A program made the translations under genes and the position numbers. The notes under the pieces were generated by a model that made no database searches, was not told the DNA's origin, and saw only the letters and a list, made by a program, of their open reading frames with translations. DNA of 64,000 nucleotides from Oscillospiraceae bacterium (GTDB taxonomy: Bacteria; Bacillota; Clostridia; Oscillospirales; CAG-382): positions 1 to 64,000 of the forward strand of contig SVRD01000007.1 of the NCBI GenBank assembly GCA_015064955.1. The letters are read 5' to 3'. Positions within the stretch are counted from its first letter, which is position 1; each line of letters begins with the position of its first letter. Positions 26,508 to 34,961 of this stretch are shown in pieces.

Positions 26508-27379
26508 CGTATGACGAAACGGTAAAAAGCAACAATCTGATATTCGAGCGGCTGGCTATACTGCTCAATAACCGCCCCGATTTTATTACAAAAGAAATGG
26601 TTGACGAGCTTGTAAACGGCTTCGGCTTGAGCCAAATCGAAGCCTATTCGCTTCTTTTGTGCGCGGCGCTCGGGTTTGATACCGAGATCGAATCCGACCG
26701 CAAGCTTTGGGAAAGCTATGCGCCTCATATGATACACCATCTCGACGAGCAGCATTTTTTGAACGATGAATATTGCCGTGCAATAAATATCGAGGGGGCA
26801 AAAAAACTGAACGAATGGGAGCTTCGTATCGATACGCTTGCGCCCTACACCGCGTTTGTCTGCGATGATCCTCTCACTCTTCCCGACGGCAGAGTGATTC
26901 CGCAGATTGCCTTTTTCGACAGCGAATATAAGTATATTTCGGTGCTTCAGAACGGCAGAGAATGGATGACGATGATGCCGAATGAGATAGTCACTCAAAG
27001 ATTGCCGATAAAGCGTGCAAACGGGCGAATATGCACCTATGGATTGGGACTCGGGTATTTTGTGTTCATGTGCGCTCAAAAGGACTCTGTCGAAAGCGTA
27101 ACCGTTGTCGAGAGGGACGAAAGCGTTATAACGCTTTTTAAGGAAATGCTTCTTCCGCTCTTTGACAAAAAGGAAAAGATAGAGATCGTTTGTGCAGACG
27201 CCTTTGATTTTGCCGAAAAGGAAGCGCCAAAGCGCAGATTTGATTATATTTTTGCGGACATCTGGCACGACCCGTCCGACGGGGTGGAGGCTTACAAGCG
27301 ATTTAAATCGCTCGAATACTTGTGTCCGGATACAAGCTTTGATTATTGGATCGAAAAAACGCTGAAGCTTTATATGTGA
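26504..27379 (+). CDS. spermidine-synthase-like class I SAM methyltransferase fold protein
   Basis: This 291-residue protein has a helical N-terminal half (1-125) and a Rossmann-like C-terminal half (about 155-285). The nucleotide-binding turn YGLGLGYFVF, the acidic VTVVERDESVI and the FDYIFADIWHDPSDG motif match spermidine synthase-like methyltransferase-fold proteins, but the polyamine-synthase signature is incomplete. It overlaps the MATE gene by ATGA. Catalysis on a polyamine or a methyl transfer are both possible. Confidence 0.75.
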   Translation: MTYDETVKSNNLIFERLAILLNNRPDFITKEMVDELVNGFGLSQIEAYSLLLCAALGFDTEIESDRKLWESYAPHMIHHLDEQHFLNDEYCRAINIEGAKKLNEWELRIDTLAPYTAFVCDDPLTLPDGRVIPQIAFFDSEYKYISVLQNGREWMTMMPNEIVTQRLPIKRANGRICTYGLGLGYFVFMCAQKDSVESVTVVERDESVITLFKEMLLPLFDKKEKIEIVCADAFDFAEKEAPKRRFDYIFADIWHDPSDGVEAYKRFKSLEYLCPDTSFDYWIEKTLKLYM

Positions 27380-27411
27380 AGGCTTCGCAACAGAAAGAAC
27401 AAAGCGATATA

Positions 27412-27443
27412 AAAAAACAAGCCAAGGTGTAAATACTTTGGCT
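27412..27443. terminator. terminator between convergent genes
   Basis: AGCCAAGGT pairs with ACTTTGGCT (one mismatch) around a 6-nt loop. On the minus strand it is followed by TGTTTTTTT, so it mainly ends the ABC exporter gene. Confidence 0.65.
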
Positions 27444-27462
27444 CGTTTTGATTTGAATCGGT

Positions 27463-29205
27463 TTAGCTATTTCTTATGTTGTGGAGTCCTGCATAAACGC
27501 CGCCCTTTTCCAAAAGCTGTTCGTGCGTGCCGCGCTCCGCGATGCCGTCGTGAGTGATAACGAGTATCTCGTCCGCGTTGCGTATCGTCGAGAGTCTGTG
27601 TGCAACAACGATAACGGTTCTGCCCTTTGCGAGCTCCTCCAAGGACGATTGGATCTGCATTTCGGTCACGTTATCGAGTGCGCTCGTCGCCTCGTCGAGA
27701 ATAAGTATCGGGGGATTTTTCAGGAACACGCGGGCGATAGATATTCTTTGCTTCTGACCGCCCGAAAGATTGATTCCGCGCTCACCGACAGTGGTATCGT
27801 AGCCCTTTTCGAGCGACATTATATAGTCGTGAATGTTCGCGCGCTTCGCCGCTTCGATTATCTCGTCCTCGCCTGCATCGAGGTTGCCGTAGGCGATATT
27901 TTCGCGTATTGTACCCGAAAACAGAAATACGTCCTGTGCCACGATGCCGATGCTCCGTCTCAACGAATTTCTGGTAAGCTCGGTGATATCGTTGCCGTCG
28001 ATCAGAATTTTACCGCCGTCAAGCTCATAAAATCGGGGAATAAGGTTGCAAAGTGTAGTTTTGCCGCCGCCCGACGGACCGACAAGCGCAATAGTTTTGC
28101 CCGATTCTATTCTGAGCGAAAGATCGGTGAGAACACCCTTGCCGGTGTCACCCGTGGGATAGGAGAATGAAACGTTTTTAAATTCGATGTCACCGCGCGC
28201 ATTGTTCAGCTCGATCGCATTTTCGCTTTCGGTTTCGGTGGGAGTTTCCATTATTTCGCGGAATCGTGCAAAACCCGTCATACCGTTTTGGAGCTGCTCG
28301 AAAAGCGAAATGAATCGGTTGATCGGCTTCAAAAGCATCGCCATATAAAGTATAAACGCCGCAAATTCACCGCTGTCGATCGAAAGCGCACCGTTCGGGT
28401 CGGAATAGTAGTTGTAGAAAAACAGACCGCCCGCCACCAATGCCGCAAGATACAAAAAGTCGGTGAAAAATGTCATTGTCGAATGGAACTGAGCCATCGC
28501 CTTGTATGCAACGCCGCGTGCCGATTTAAAGCGCTCGTTGGCGGTGTCGAACTTTTCGTTTTCGTGGCTCTCGCTCGTATATGCGCGCGAAACACGTATG
28601 CCGGAAATCGAGGTTTCGACGTTTGCGTTGACCTCTGCGACTTCCTCGCGGGTCTTTGTAAATGCTTCCTTCATTCTTCTGCGCATTTTTACCGAGAAGA
28701 ATACAACAAACGGAATAAGTGCATAGATGATAAGCGTGAGCCAGATATTTATAGTCGAAAGCGCGATAAACGAGCCGATGAACATTATCACCGAAAGGAA
28801 AAGATCCTCGGGTCCGTGGTGTGCGAGCTCGGATACGTCCATAAGGTCGTTTATAAGACGCGACATCACCTTGCCGGTTTTGTGTTCGTCAAAGAACGAA
28901 AAGGGAAGCCTTTGCAGTCTTCTGAACATATCTCTGCGCATATCGCCCTGCATTCTTACGCCGACGACGTGGCCCCAATAGGAAACAAAATAGTTGAGCC
29001 CCATTTTCAGAAGATAAAGCACAAGGATTATAAGCGCCCAGGTGATAAGCAATCTGAGATTGCGGTTCGGCACGTAATCGTTTATAATGTTCTTTGTGAT
29101 TATGGGATAGAACAGATCGGTAAGCGCAATTAAGAATGAGCACAGCATATCAAAAGCGAAAAGCTTTTTATGCGGCTTGTAGTACTTGATAAATTCGCGT
29201 ATCAT
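27463..29205 (-). CDS. ABC exporter, fused permease and ATPase
   Basis: The 580-residue half-transporter has six membrane helices (1-310) and one ATPase domain (about 335-575) with Walker A GPSGGGKTTL, signature LSGGQKQR, Walker B ILILDEATSALD and the H-loop VVAHRLST. This is the MsbA/LmrA-like exporter layout, working as a homodimer, since no second half-transporter gene is adjacent. The substrate may be a lipid, drug or peptide. A strong promoter sits 35 nt upstream. Confidence 0.93.
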   Translation of the reverse strand: MIREFIKYYKPHKKLFAFDMLCSFLIALTDLFYPIITKNIINDYVPNRNLRLLITWALIILVLYLLKMGLNYFVSYWGHVVGVRMQGDMRRDMFRRLQRLPFSFFDEHKTGKVMSRLINDLMDVSELAHHGPEDLFLSVIMFIGSFIALSTINIWLTLIIYALIPFVVFFSVKMRRRMKEAFTKTREEVAEVNANVETSISGIRVSRAYTSESHENEKFDTANERFKSARGVAYKAMAQFHSTMTFFTDFLYLAALVAGGLFFYNYYSDPNGALSIDSGEFAAFILYMAMLLKPINRFISLFEQLQNGMTGFARFREIMETPTETESENAIELNNARGDIEFKNVSFSYPTGDTGKGVLTDLSLRIESGKTIALVGPSGGGKTTLCNLIPRFYELDGGKILIDGNDITELTRNSLRRSIGIVAQDVFLFSGTIRENIAYGNLDAGEDEIIEAAKRANIHDYIMSLEKGYDTTVGERGINLSGGQKQRISIARVFLKNPPILILDEATSALDNVTEMQIQSSLEELAKGRTVIVVAHRLSTIRNADEILVITHDGIAERGTHEQLLEKGGVYAGLHNIRNS

Positions 29206-29239
29206 AACAAGACCCTTGAAATTAGATTTTATGTAATTT

Positions 29240-29267
29240 ATTATACTCTTTTGAAAGAATTTGTCAA
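29240..29267 (-). promoter_or_regulatory. strong promoter of the ABC exporter gene
   Basis: TTGACA, 16 nt, TATAAT on the minus strand: consensus boxes. Confidence 0.75.
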
Positions 29268-29348
29268 CTAAAGGTTACTTTAAGAAGTAAGGTTTATATT
29301 TATTTAAAATGCGAAAATATTTTGTTTTTATTTATGGAGGATATTGCT

Positions 29349-31535
29349 TTGAAACGTATAATTGCATCGGCTTTGTGCCTTTTTTTGATATCGCTGCTTG
29401 TTTTTTCGGGGTGCGGCAAAAGTGAGGATAACCCTGCGCTCGAGGGTGTGCCCTCCGACGTTTCGATAACGCTTGCCGATACCGACAAAATGGATTTCAG
29501 CTTTGATGACGAGGATATCAACCCCGATTATTCAAAGGACGAAAGCAATATTATCGACCTCGGCCCTGCCGAAACGCCCGAAAACAGCACTTCTCCCGAT
29601 GAAAGCAAGGGCGAATCGGATAACAGCACGGGAGGCTCGGACAACAGTCAGAATAACACAGACGACCCGAGCTTTGACGAAAGCACAAGCTTACCCTCGG
29701 GCGACGTATCGTTCGGCGGCGACGAAAATGTGTCTTCGCCCGAATCCGATTCTTCGCAGAATGGCGGCGAAAGCGGCAATAGTCCTGCCCCCGATGATAA
29801 CAGCCAAGGCGGAAGCGATGAAAGCAGTCAGGGCGGTACTGCTGTGATTCCTCCGAATCAGGAGAGCTCCGAAATCATTGAGGAAAGCTCCGAAATCATC
29901 GAGGAAAGCTCCGAATCTGTCGATGAAAGCAGTCAAACTCCCTCGGAAGACGATACTCCCGTTGTAGCACCTCCCGCAAGCGATCCCGATATAATCAATA
30001 TCACATCGGGCGGAACATACACTCTCACGGGTACACGTAAGGACGTTATGATAACCGTCGACGTCGGCGAGGACGAGGTAACTCTTATTCTTGACGGTGT
30101 GAATATCAACAACACAAACGGCCCCGCGATATACGTCAAATCGGCGGATAAATGCACGATCACACTCGCGCAGGGCAGTGTGAATACTCTCTCCGACGGC
30201 TCGAATTATGTTATTACCGACGGTGAAAGCACACTTGATGCCGCACTTTTCTCGCGCGCCGACCTCACGATAAACGGAAGCGGCACGCTTAACGTAAACG
30301 GCAATTACAAGCACGGCATCGTTTCGAAGGACGATCTTATTATCGGCTCGGGAAGCTACAACATCACCTCGAAAAGCGCCGCTATCGACGGCAAGGACTG
30401 TGTGAAGATAAACGACGGCAGCTTCAAGCTCAATGCGGGAAGCGACGGCATACGCTCGGATAACGAGGAGGACGCCGACAGAGGATACGTTTATATTACC
30501 GGCGGTACTATCGATATCACCTGCGGCAACGACGGTATTCAGGCGTTCCGTATTATAAAGATCGAGGGCGGCGATATAAAAATCAAATCGGGCGGCGGAA
30601 GCTCGAGCTCTCCTTCTTCTTCGGACACCGAATCCTACAAGGGCATAAAGGCAGGCTCTGATATACTTATCAGCGGCGGCGTCTTCGATATTAATTCGAA
30701 GGACGATGCAATACATTCCAACGGTACGATAACCGTTTCGGGCGGAACACTGAAGCTCTCGACGGGTGACGATGGCATTCACGCCGATACCGACCTGGTT
30801 ATTTCCAAGGGCAAGGTGAACGTAACAAAGAGCTACGAGGGAATCGAGGGCACTCAAGTGGTTATTACGGGCGGTGAAATATCGCTTGTCGCCTCCGATG
30901 ACGGTATCAATGCCGCAGGCGGCAACGACAGCTCGTCGGCCGCTCCGGGACGTCCCGGAGACAGCTTCTCGGCATCGAACGGACAGATAGTTATTTCGGG
31001 AGGATACACCTTTGTCAATGCAAGCGGCGACGGTATCGACTCCAACGGAACGATAAGCGTTTCGGGCGGTGTTACCTTGGTTGCGGGCCCGACAAGCGGC
31101 GGCAACGGTATTTTCGACTACGACGGTACAGCGACTGTGACGGGCGGTGTTCTTGTTGCACTCGGTACTTCGGATATGGCACAAAACTTCTCGAGCGCCT
31201 CGAATCAGGGCTCGATGCTTGTCACCTTCTCCCAGCAAAGCGCAAACACCTCGTTTGCGGTCTGCGATTCGAGCGGAAAGGTTATCGTTTCGTTCAAGCC
31301 TCCGAAATCCTATAAGTGCGCTATTGTGACAGCTCCCGAAATACAAAGCGGAAATAGCTATACTCTCGTTTCGGGCGCGACGGTAAACGGTGCGGATTCA
31401 AACGGCTATGCTCACAACACAACAAAAACCGGCGGAAGCACCATAACGACAATCACCATGTCCTCGCTTATTTATGGCTCGGGCGGCGGTGCGGGCGGCC
31501 CCGGCGGACCCGGCGGACCCGGCGGCAGATGGTAA
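29349..31535 (+). CDS. Cthe_2159-type (DUF4353) carbohydrate-binding lipoprotein
   Basis: The best start is TTG at 29349 (728 residues): GGAGG lies exactly 8 nt before it, and the translation begins with a clean lipoprotein signal ending in VFSGC (Cys22). The track's ATG at 29334 overlaps the ribosome site. A 170-residue Ser/Asp/Glu/Asn linker with tandem SSEIIEE repeats is followed by a long beta-helix region (about 215-690) of SGGT.. and GDDGIHA/SDDGINA turns, as in Cthe_2159 (PF14262), a calcium-dependent polysaccharide-binding family. The end is GGAGGPGGPGGPGG. It probably displays a polysaccharide-binding beta-helix on the cell surface. Confidence 0.85.
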   Translation: MKRIIASALCLFLISLLVFSGCGKSEDNPALEGVPSDVSITLADTDKMDFSFDDEDINPDYSKDESNIIDLGPAETPENSTSPDESKGESDNSTGGSDNSQNNTDDPSFDESTSLPSGDVSFGGDENVSSPESDSSQNGGESGNSPAPDDNSQGGSDESSQGGTAVIPPNQESSEIIEESSEIIEESSESVDESSQTPSEDDTPVVAPPASDPDIINITSGGTYTLTGTRKDVMITVDVGEDEVTLILDGVNINNTNGPAIYVKSADKCTITLAQGSVNTLSDGSNYVITDGESTLDAALFSRADLTINGSGTLNVNGNYKHGIVSKDDLIIGSGSYNITSKSAAIDGKDCVKINDGSFKLNAGSDGIRSDNEEDADRGYVYITGGTIDITCGNDGIQAFRIIKIEGGDIKIKSGGGSSSSPSSSDTESYKGIKAGSDILISGGVFDINSKDDAIHSNGTITVSGGTLKLSTGDDGIHADTDLVISKGKVNVTKSYEGIEGTQVVITGGEISLVASDDGINAAGGNDSSSAAPGRPGDSFSASNGQIVISGGYTFVNASGDGIDSNGTISVSGGVTLVAGPTSGGNGIFDYDGTATVTGGVLVALGTSDMAQNFSSASNQGSMLVTFSQQSANTSFAVCDSSGKVIVSFKPPKSYKCAIVTAPEIQSGNSYTLVSGATVNGADSNGYAHNTTKTGGSTITTITMSSLIYGSGGGAGGPGGPGGPGGRW

Positions 31536-31543
31536 ACCAATAA

Positions 31544-31571
31544 AAAAGAGTTCTTTTGCGAGATCTCTTTT
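31544..31571 (+). terminator. weak terminator-like hairpin
   Basis: AAAAGAG and CTCTTTT pair around a 14-nt partly paired loop just after the carbohydrate-binding gene. The stem is short. Confidence 0.4.
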
Positions 31572-31581
31572 GCTGCTTCTC

Positions 31582-31610
31582 TTGACAAATCGGTTCGATA
31601 ATTATATTAT
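31582..31610 (+). promoter_or_regulatory. promoter of the Gfo/Idh gene
   Basis: TTGACA, 17 nt, TATTAT on the plus strand, ending 39 nt before the start codon. Confidence 0.7.
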
Positions 31611-31649
31611 CAAGATAGCAGAAAAAACAAGCAGTAAGGAGATTTGAAT

Positions 31650-32711
31650 ATGGAAAAATTGAGAATTGCCATAATCGGCACGGGCGGTATCAGTAATTGC
31701 CACATCGGCGGCTACAAGGCGATCCCCGACAAATGCGAGGTCGTTGCAGTCTGCGATCTTGATGAAAACAAGGTAAAGAACTATGCCGCACAGTACGGCG
31801 TCCCCGCTTATTATACCGATTTCAATGAAATGTTCGCAAAGGAAAAGATCGACGCTGTTTCGGTCTGCACCTGGAACTCCTCCCACAAGCCCGCAACTAT
31901 TGCCGCACTCAAGGCGGGTTGTGACGTTATCTGCGAAAAGCCTATGGCTATGAATACCGCCGAGGCAGAGGAAATGCTTGCGGTTGCAAAGGAATGCGGT
32001 AAGCTTCTGATGGTTGGCTTTGTCCGCCGCTTCGGCAACGATGCCGATCTTATCCGCAAATTCCGCGACGGCGGCACCTTGGGCGATCTCTATTACGCAA
32101 AGGCAAGCTATCTCCGCCGTAACGGCTGTCCGGGCGGTTGGTTCGGCGACAAGGAATATTCGGGCGGCGGTCCGCTTATCGACCTCGGTGTCCACGTTAT
32201 CGACCTCGTTCGCTTCCTCGCGGGCAATCCCAAGCCTGTTTCGGCATACGGCGTGACCTATAACAACCTCGATCCCAACCGCGCAGGCGGCGGTCAGAGC
32301 TGGGTATCCACCACAAGCGGATATGAATTCAAATACAACGTCGAGGATATGGCGGCGGCTATGGTTCGTTTTGATAACGGACTCACCCTTTCCGTCGAGG
32401 CTTCGTTCAAGCTCAACTTGAAGAACGACCGCGGCGAAATCGAGCTTTTCGGTACAAAGGCAGGCGCAAAGATCAGTCCTCAGGTCGAATATTTCGGTGA
32501 TATGAACGGCACCTTTGTCGATATCAAACCCTTTGGCGACAGCGCGCTTTCGTTCGACGGACTCTTCAACCGCGAAATCGATCACTTTGTGGAATGCTGT
32601 CTCGGCAACTGCGAATGTATCGCTCCCGCAGAGGACGGCGTTGTTCTTATGCAGATCCTCGATGCGATCTATGAATCCGCAAGGACCGGCCACGAGGTTA
32701 TTATTAAATAA
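31650..32711 (+). CDS. Gfo/Idh/MocA family oxidoreductase
   Basis: The start is ATG 31650 (MEKLRIAI, 353 residues) after AAGGAG; the track begins two codons earlier at a TTG. The N-terminal Rossmann fold (IAIIGTGGISNCH) binds NAD(P), the EKPMAMN motif carries the family's conserved Lys, and GGGPLIDLGVHVIDLVRFL contains the typical catalytic-site Asp/His region. Such enzymes oxidise or epimerise sugars and inositols. It is monocistronic with its own promoter and terminator. The substrate cannot be told from the sequence. Confidence 0.92.
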   Translation: MEKLRIAIIGTGGISNCHIGGYKAIPDKCEVVAVCDLDENKVKNYAAQYGVPAYYTDFNEMFAKEKIDAVSVCTWNSSHKPATIAALKAGCDVICEKPMAMNTAEAEEMLAVAKECGKLLMVGFVRRFGNDADLIRKFRDGGTLGDLYYAKASYLRRNGCPGGWFGDKEYSGGGPLIDLGVHVIDLVRFLAGNPKPVSAYGVTYNNLDPNRAGGGQSWVSTTSGYEFKYNVEDMAAAMVRFDNGLTLSVEASFKLNLKNDRGEIELFGTKAGAKISPQVEYFGDMNGTFVDIKPFGDSALSFDGLFNREIDHFVECCLGNCECIAPAEDGVVLMQILDAIYESARTGHEVIIK

Positions 32712-32729
32712 CAACTTGATTATTTCGGG

Positions 32730-32756
32730 AAAAGACAGCTTTAGACTGTCTTTTCT
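32730..32756 (+). terminator. terminator of the Gfo/Idh gene
   Basis: AAAAGACAG / CTGTCTTTT stem with a 7-nt loop and a trailing T-rich tract. Confidence 0.75.
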
Positions 32757-32802
32757 TTGATATTCGGCGGAAATTTCTGCCGTTTGTCCACTTTTTTGCT
32801 TT

Positions 32803-32823
32803 TTTGCTGTTATAGAGTATAAA
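32803..32823 (+). promoter_or_regulatory. candidate promoter element of the ECF sigma operon
   Basis: TTTGCTGTTA-N5-TATAAA lies just upstream of the sigma factor ribosome site. The same element with identical spacing (TTTGCTGTTA-N5-TATATA) lies upstream of the zinc-ribbon gene at 34962. No consensus -35 is evident here, so dependence on the encoded sigma factor is possible but unproven. Confidence 0.45.
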
Positions 32824-32836
32824 GGCGGTGAGTTTC

Positions 32837-33373
32837 TTGATAGTATTTTTTGCGCTTGCCTGCGAGGCGGACGACCGCGAAAAGCTGGCGCTTATTTATG
32901 AAAAGCACAAAAGAATAATGTATTCTGCCGCATATTCGATTCTTTTCGACAGCTATCTTGCCGAGGACGCGGTGCACGAGGCGTTTATCGCAATAGCGCG
33001 GAATATTTCAAAGCTCGGCGCGGCTGAATCTCGGGAAACGGCGGCATATGCCGTCAGGGCGGCAAAAACGCGGGCTTTGAATATACTCGAGAGGAACAAA
33101 AAAGAGGTATTTTTGGACGAGGAAGCAGTCGATATTGCGTTTGAGGAAAGCGAATTCGACCGCGTTATCGCGAAAAGCGAGATATCGGCGATCGCCGAAT
33201 GTATCAACTGCTTGCCGCAAAAATACCGTATTGTGATCGTTTTGCGGTATATCGACGATATGAAACCGAGTCGGATCGCACAAAACCTCGGATTGAAGAC
33301 CGATACCGTAAAGAAAAGACTGCTTCGCGGAAGGGCGATGCTTCGGGATATGCTGGAGGCGAGTGAAGAATGA
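32837..33373 (+). CDS. ECF-type sigma-70 family RNA polymerase sigma factor
   Basis: The likely start is TTG 32837 (178 residues), 6 nt after AGGCGGTGA; a GTG at 32828 lies inside that site. Region 2 (about 10-80; LIYEKHKRIMYSAAYSI, LAEDAVHEAFIAIARN) binds core polymerase and the -10, and region 4 (about 115-172; LPQKYRIVIVLRYIDDMKPSRIAQNLGLKTDTVKKRLLRGR) is the -35-binding helix-turn-helix. It overlaps the anti-sigma gene by ATGA. It presumably answers an envelope signal, given its membrane partner. The start codon choice is uncertain. Confidence 0.9.
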   Translation: MIVFFALACEADDREKLALIYEKHKRIMYSAAYSILFDSYLAEDAVHEAFIAIARNISKLGAAESRETAAYAVRAAKTRALNILERNKKEVFLDEEAVDIAFEESEFDRVIAKSEISAIAECINCLPQKYRIVIVLRYIDDMKPSRIAQNLGLKTDTVKKRLLRGRAMLRDMLEASEE

Positions 33374-34008
33374 ATACAAACGAAAAATTAAAGCAAGCCT
33401 TGCTTGAAGCCGAGCTTGCCAAGCTGAAAAATGCAGAAGAATTTGATTGGACACCGTCAGCCGATTTCGAGCGCAAGATGGAGACGGCACTGAACAAAAA
33501 GCGCGTCCCTGTAAGACGTTATATCGCGCTGATCGCGGCGGCGATGCTTTTGCTGGTTGCGACGCTTGCGTTTTTGATCCCGATGATGAGGAACGACAGC
33601 GAAAGCCAAAGCGTCGATATGAGCGAAAACGGTGAGAACAGCACGATAATCGACTCTGTCGACATTCCCGCGCGGCCCGAATATATCCCCGAGGGATATT
33701 ATATGAACAGCTGTACCGTTTGGGCAGACGGCAGTCTGCAGATAGAATATATCGACGGAGAAAACCAAATTCTTTTTCAAAGCTATCCCGCATCGGCTGT
33801 CGACCTTTCGGTTTTTGAGGAGGTCGTGAGCAACGTCGATATCAACGGCAATCAGGGATTTGCGGCAAACAATTTCAACGGCTGTCTGAACAACAATATT
33901 GCTTGGGCAGACGGGCAGTATTCATACGTTATCACAAATTCCGTTGGAGTGAATCTCGAGGAGCTCGTGAAGATCGCGATCAGCGTTGAAAGAGAGGAAA
34001 GCGAATGA
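33370..34008 (+). CDS. membrane anti-sigma factor-like protein with DUF4367-type domain
   Basis: A 212-residue protein has a 50-residue cytoplasmic region rich in Lys/Glu, one membrane helix (about 51-72; YIALIAAAMLLLVATLAFLI), a Ser/Asn/Glu linker and an extracellular domain (about 95-210) with RPEYIPEGYYMNS and GVNLEELVKIA, resembling DUF4367. This topology and the ATGA overlap with the sigma gene fit an anti-sigma factor that holds the sigma at the membrane until a signal arrives. There is no HxxxCxxC zinc anti-sigma motif. Confidence 0.82.
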   Translation: MNTNEKLKQALLEAELAKLKNAEEFDWTPSADFERKMETALNKKRVPVRRYIALIAAAMLLLVATLAFLIPMMRNDSESQSVDMSENGENSTIIDSVDIPARPEYIPEGYYMNSCTVWADGSLQIEYIDGENQILFQSYPASAVDLSVFEEVVSNVDINGNQGFAANNFNGCLNNNIAWADGQYSYVITNSVGVNLEELVKIAISVEREESE

Positions 34009-34130
34009 AAAGGGTATTGATAATTTTTCTGATGTTTTCGGTTTTGCTTTCGCTTATCGGCTGCAGAGGCAAACACCAATGCCGCGAGGCAGAATCCTCC
34101 GTGCCCGAAGAAATTTCGAAAATTGCATAA
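34005..34130 (+). CDS. 41-residue lipoprotein in the sigma operon
   Basis: This gene is too short for the ORF track. Its ATG overlaps the stop of the anti-sigma gene (ATGA), the same coupling as between the two genes before it. The translation starts MKRVLIIFLMFSVLLSLIGC, an ideal lipoprotein signal with lipobox LIGC (Cys20), followed by only 21 mature residues with one more Cys and an acidic end. A terminator follows directly. I infer a small membrane-anchored lipopeptide, perhaps part of signal sensing. It could also be a degraded remnant of a longer lipoprotein. Confidence 0.65.
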   Translation: MKRVLIIFLMFSVLLSLIGCRGKHQCREAESSVPEEISKIA

Positions 34131-34132
34131 AA

Positions 34133-34176
34133 ACAAAAGGACAGAAAAGCATTTTGCTCTCTGTCCTTGTTTTATT
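34133..34176. terminator. terminator of the sigma operon
   Basis: AAGGACAGA / TCTGTCCTT pair around a 14-nt loop and are followed by GTTTTATT. It also faces the end of the convergent PAP2 gene. Confidence 0.75.
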
Positions 34177-34183
34177 GTGTCGG

Positions 34184-34858
34184 TTAAGCGGTTGTTTTTC
34201 TTTTGTCGTAAATCTTTTCTGCGGCAAATACGACCGCAAACACGATAATTCCGACTGCAAATCCCGCAAAAACGTCGAGAATGCTGTGTTGCTTTATGAA
34301 TACCGTCGAAAGCGAGATAAGTATTGCCCAGATACCCGCAAGAGCCTTGAATATCGGCTTTTTCAGCATCACCTTGCTCTGAAGGACCGCGAAAAACATA
34401 GCCCATGATTCAGACACGTGCATAGACGGCATTACGTTTCTCGGGGGCGAATCGATCGAATATATCAGCTTTACAAAAAAGGTACCGATATTCTCTCTTC
34501 CGAGTGTGTCGAAATCGGGACGAAGTGACAGGTCGATGCCGTTCGGAACGAAGCTGCAAAACAGCATCGGCAGGAACATACAGCCGATGAGCAGGGCGTT
34601 TGAACGCAAAAACTCGCGCTTTGATTTGAAAAGCGGATACAGGAGAGTGAGCGCGATGCAGACGTACCACGAAATATAAGGGATAAAAAACCATTCGCAA
34701 AAGGGTATTTCGGCATCGAGCGGACTTTCGATAAGCAAAACCGCTTCGTCGGACGGCGAAAAAATACGCAAAAGCTCGTACCAGAGCGCGTGTATCGGCC
34801 AATAAAGAAGCGTCAGGCAATATTTATGCTGTTTTATATAATCTTTGATTATCTTCAT
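34184..34858 (-). CDS. PAP2 superfamily phosphatase, membrane protein
   Basis: This 224-residue protein has about six membrane helices and the PAP2 active-site blocks PSMHVSE and STVFIKQHSILDVFAG, in which the second histidine is the family's nucleophile. The first block (KX6RP) is weak; LRPDFD may replace it. PAP2 enzymes dephosphorylate lipid phosphates such as undecaprenyl pyrophosphate or phosphatidate at the outer face of the membrane. It has a perfect-spaced promoter and stands alone. Confidence 0.85.
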   Translation of the reverse strand: MKIIKDYIKQHKYCLTLLYWPIHALWYELLRIFSPSDEAVLLIESPLDAEIPFCEWFFIPYISWYVCIALTLLYPLFKSKREFLRSNALLIGCMFLPMLFCSFVPNGIDLSLRPDFDTLGRENIGTFFVKLIYSIDSPPRNVMPSMHVSESWAMFFAVLQSKVMLKKPIFKALAGIWAILISLSTVFIKQHSILDVFAGFAVGIIVFAVVFAAEKIYDKRKTTA

Positions 34859-34881
34859 TTGTCGAAATCCTCCGAAAAATA

Positions 34882-34910
34882 ATTATAACACCCGGATTAT
34901 GTTTTTTCAA
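34882..34910 (-). promoter_or_regulatory. promoter of the PAP2 gene
   Basis: TTGAAA, 17 nt, TATAAT on the minus strand. Confidence 0.75.
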
Positions 34911-34918
34911 TAGCAAAT

Positions 34919-34959
34919 CTTTACACAATCTTTACGCTTTTCTTTACGGTTTTCTTTAC
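34919..34959 (+). repeat. four phased CTTTAC direct repeats in a divergent promoter region
   Basis: CTTTAC occurs at 34919, 34930, 34942 and 34954, that is every 11-12 bp, one helical turn apart. The last copy overlaps the -35 position (TTTACT-16-TATATA) of the zinc-ribbon gene. Such phasing is typical for cooperative binding by a response regulator. Confidence 0.6.
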
Positions 34960-34961
34960 TG

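Noticed and set aside
29691-31346. 551-residue minus-strand ORF opposite the carbohydrate-binding gene
   Set aside because: It is the mirror of a strongly coding, repetitive plus-strand gene with lipoprotein signal and ribosome site; the minus translation is Arg/Val/Ala-rich without motifs or a ribosome site.
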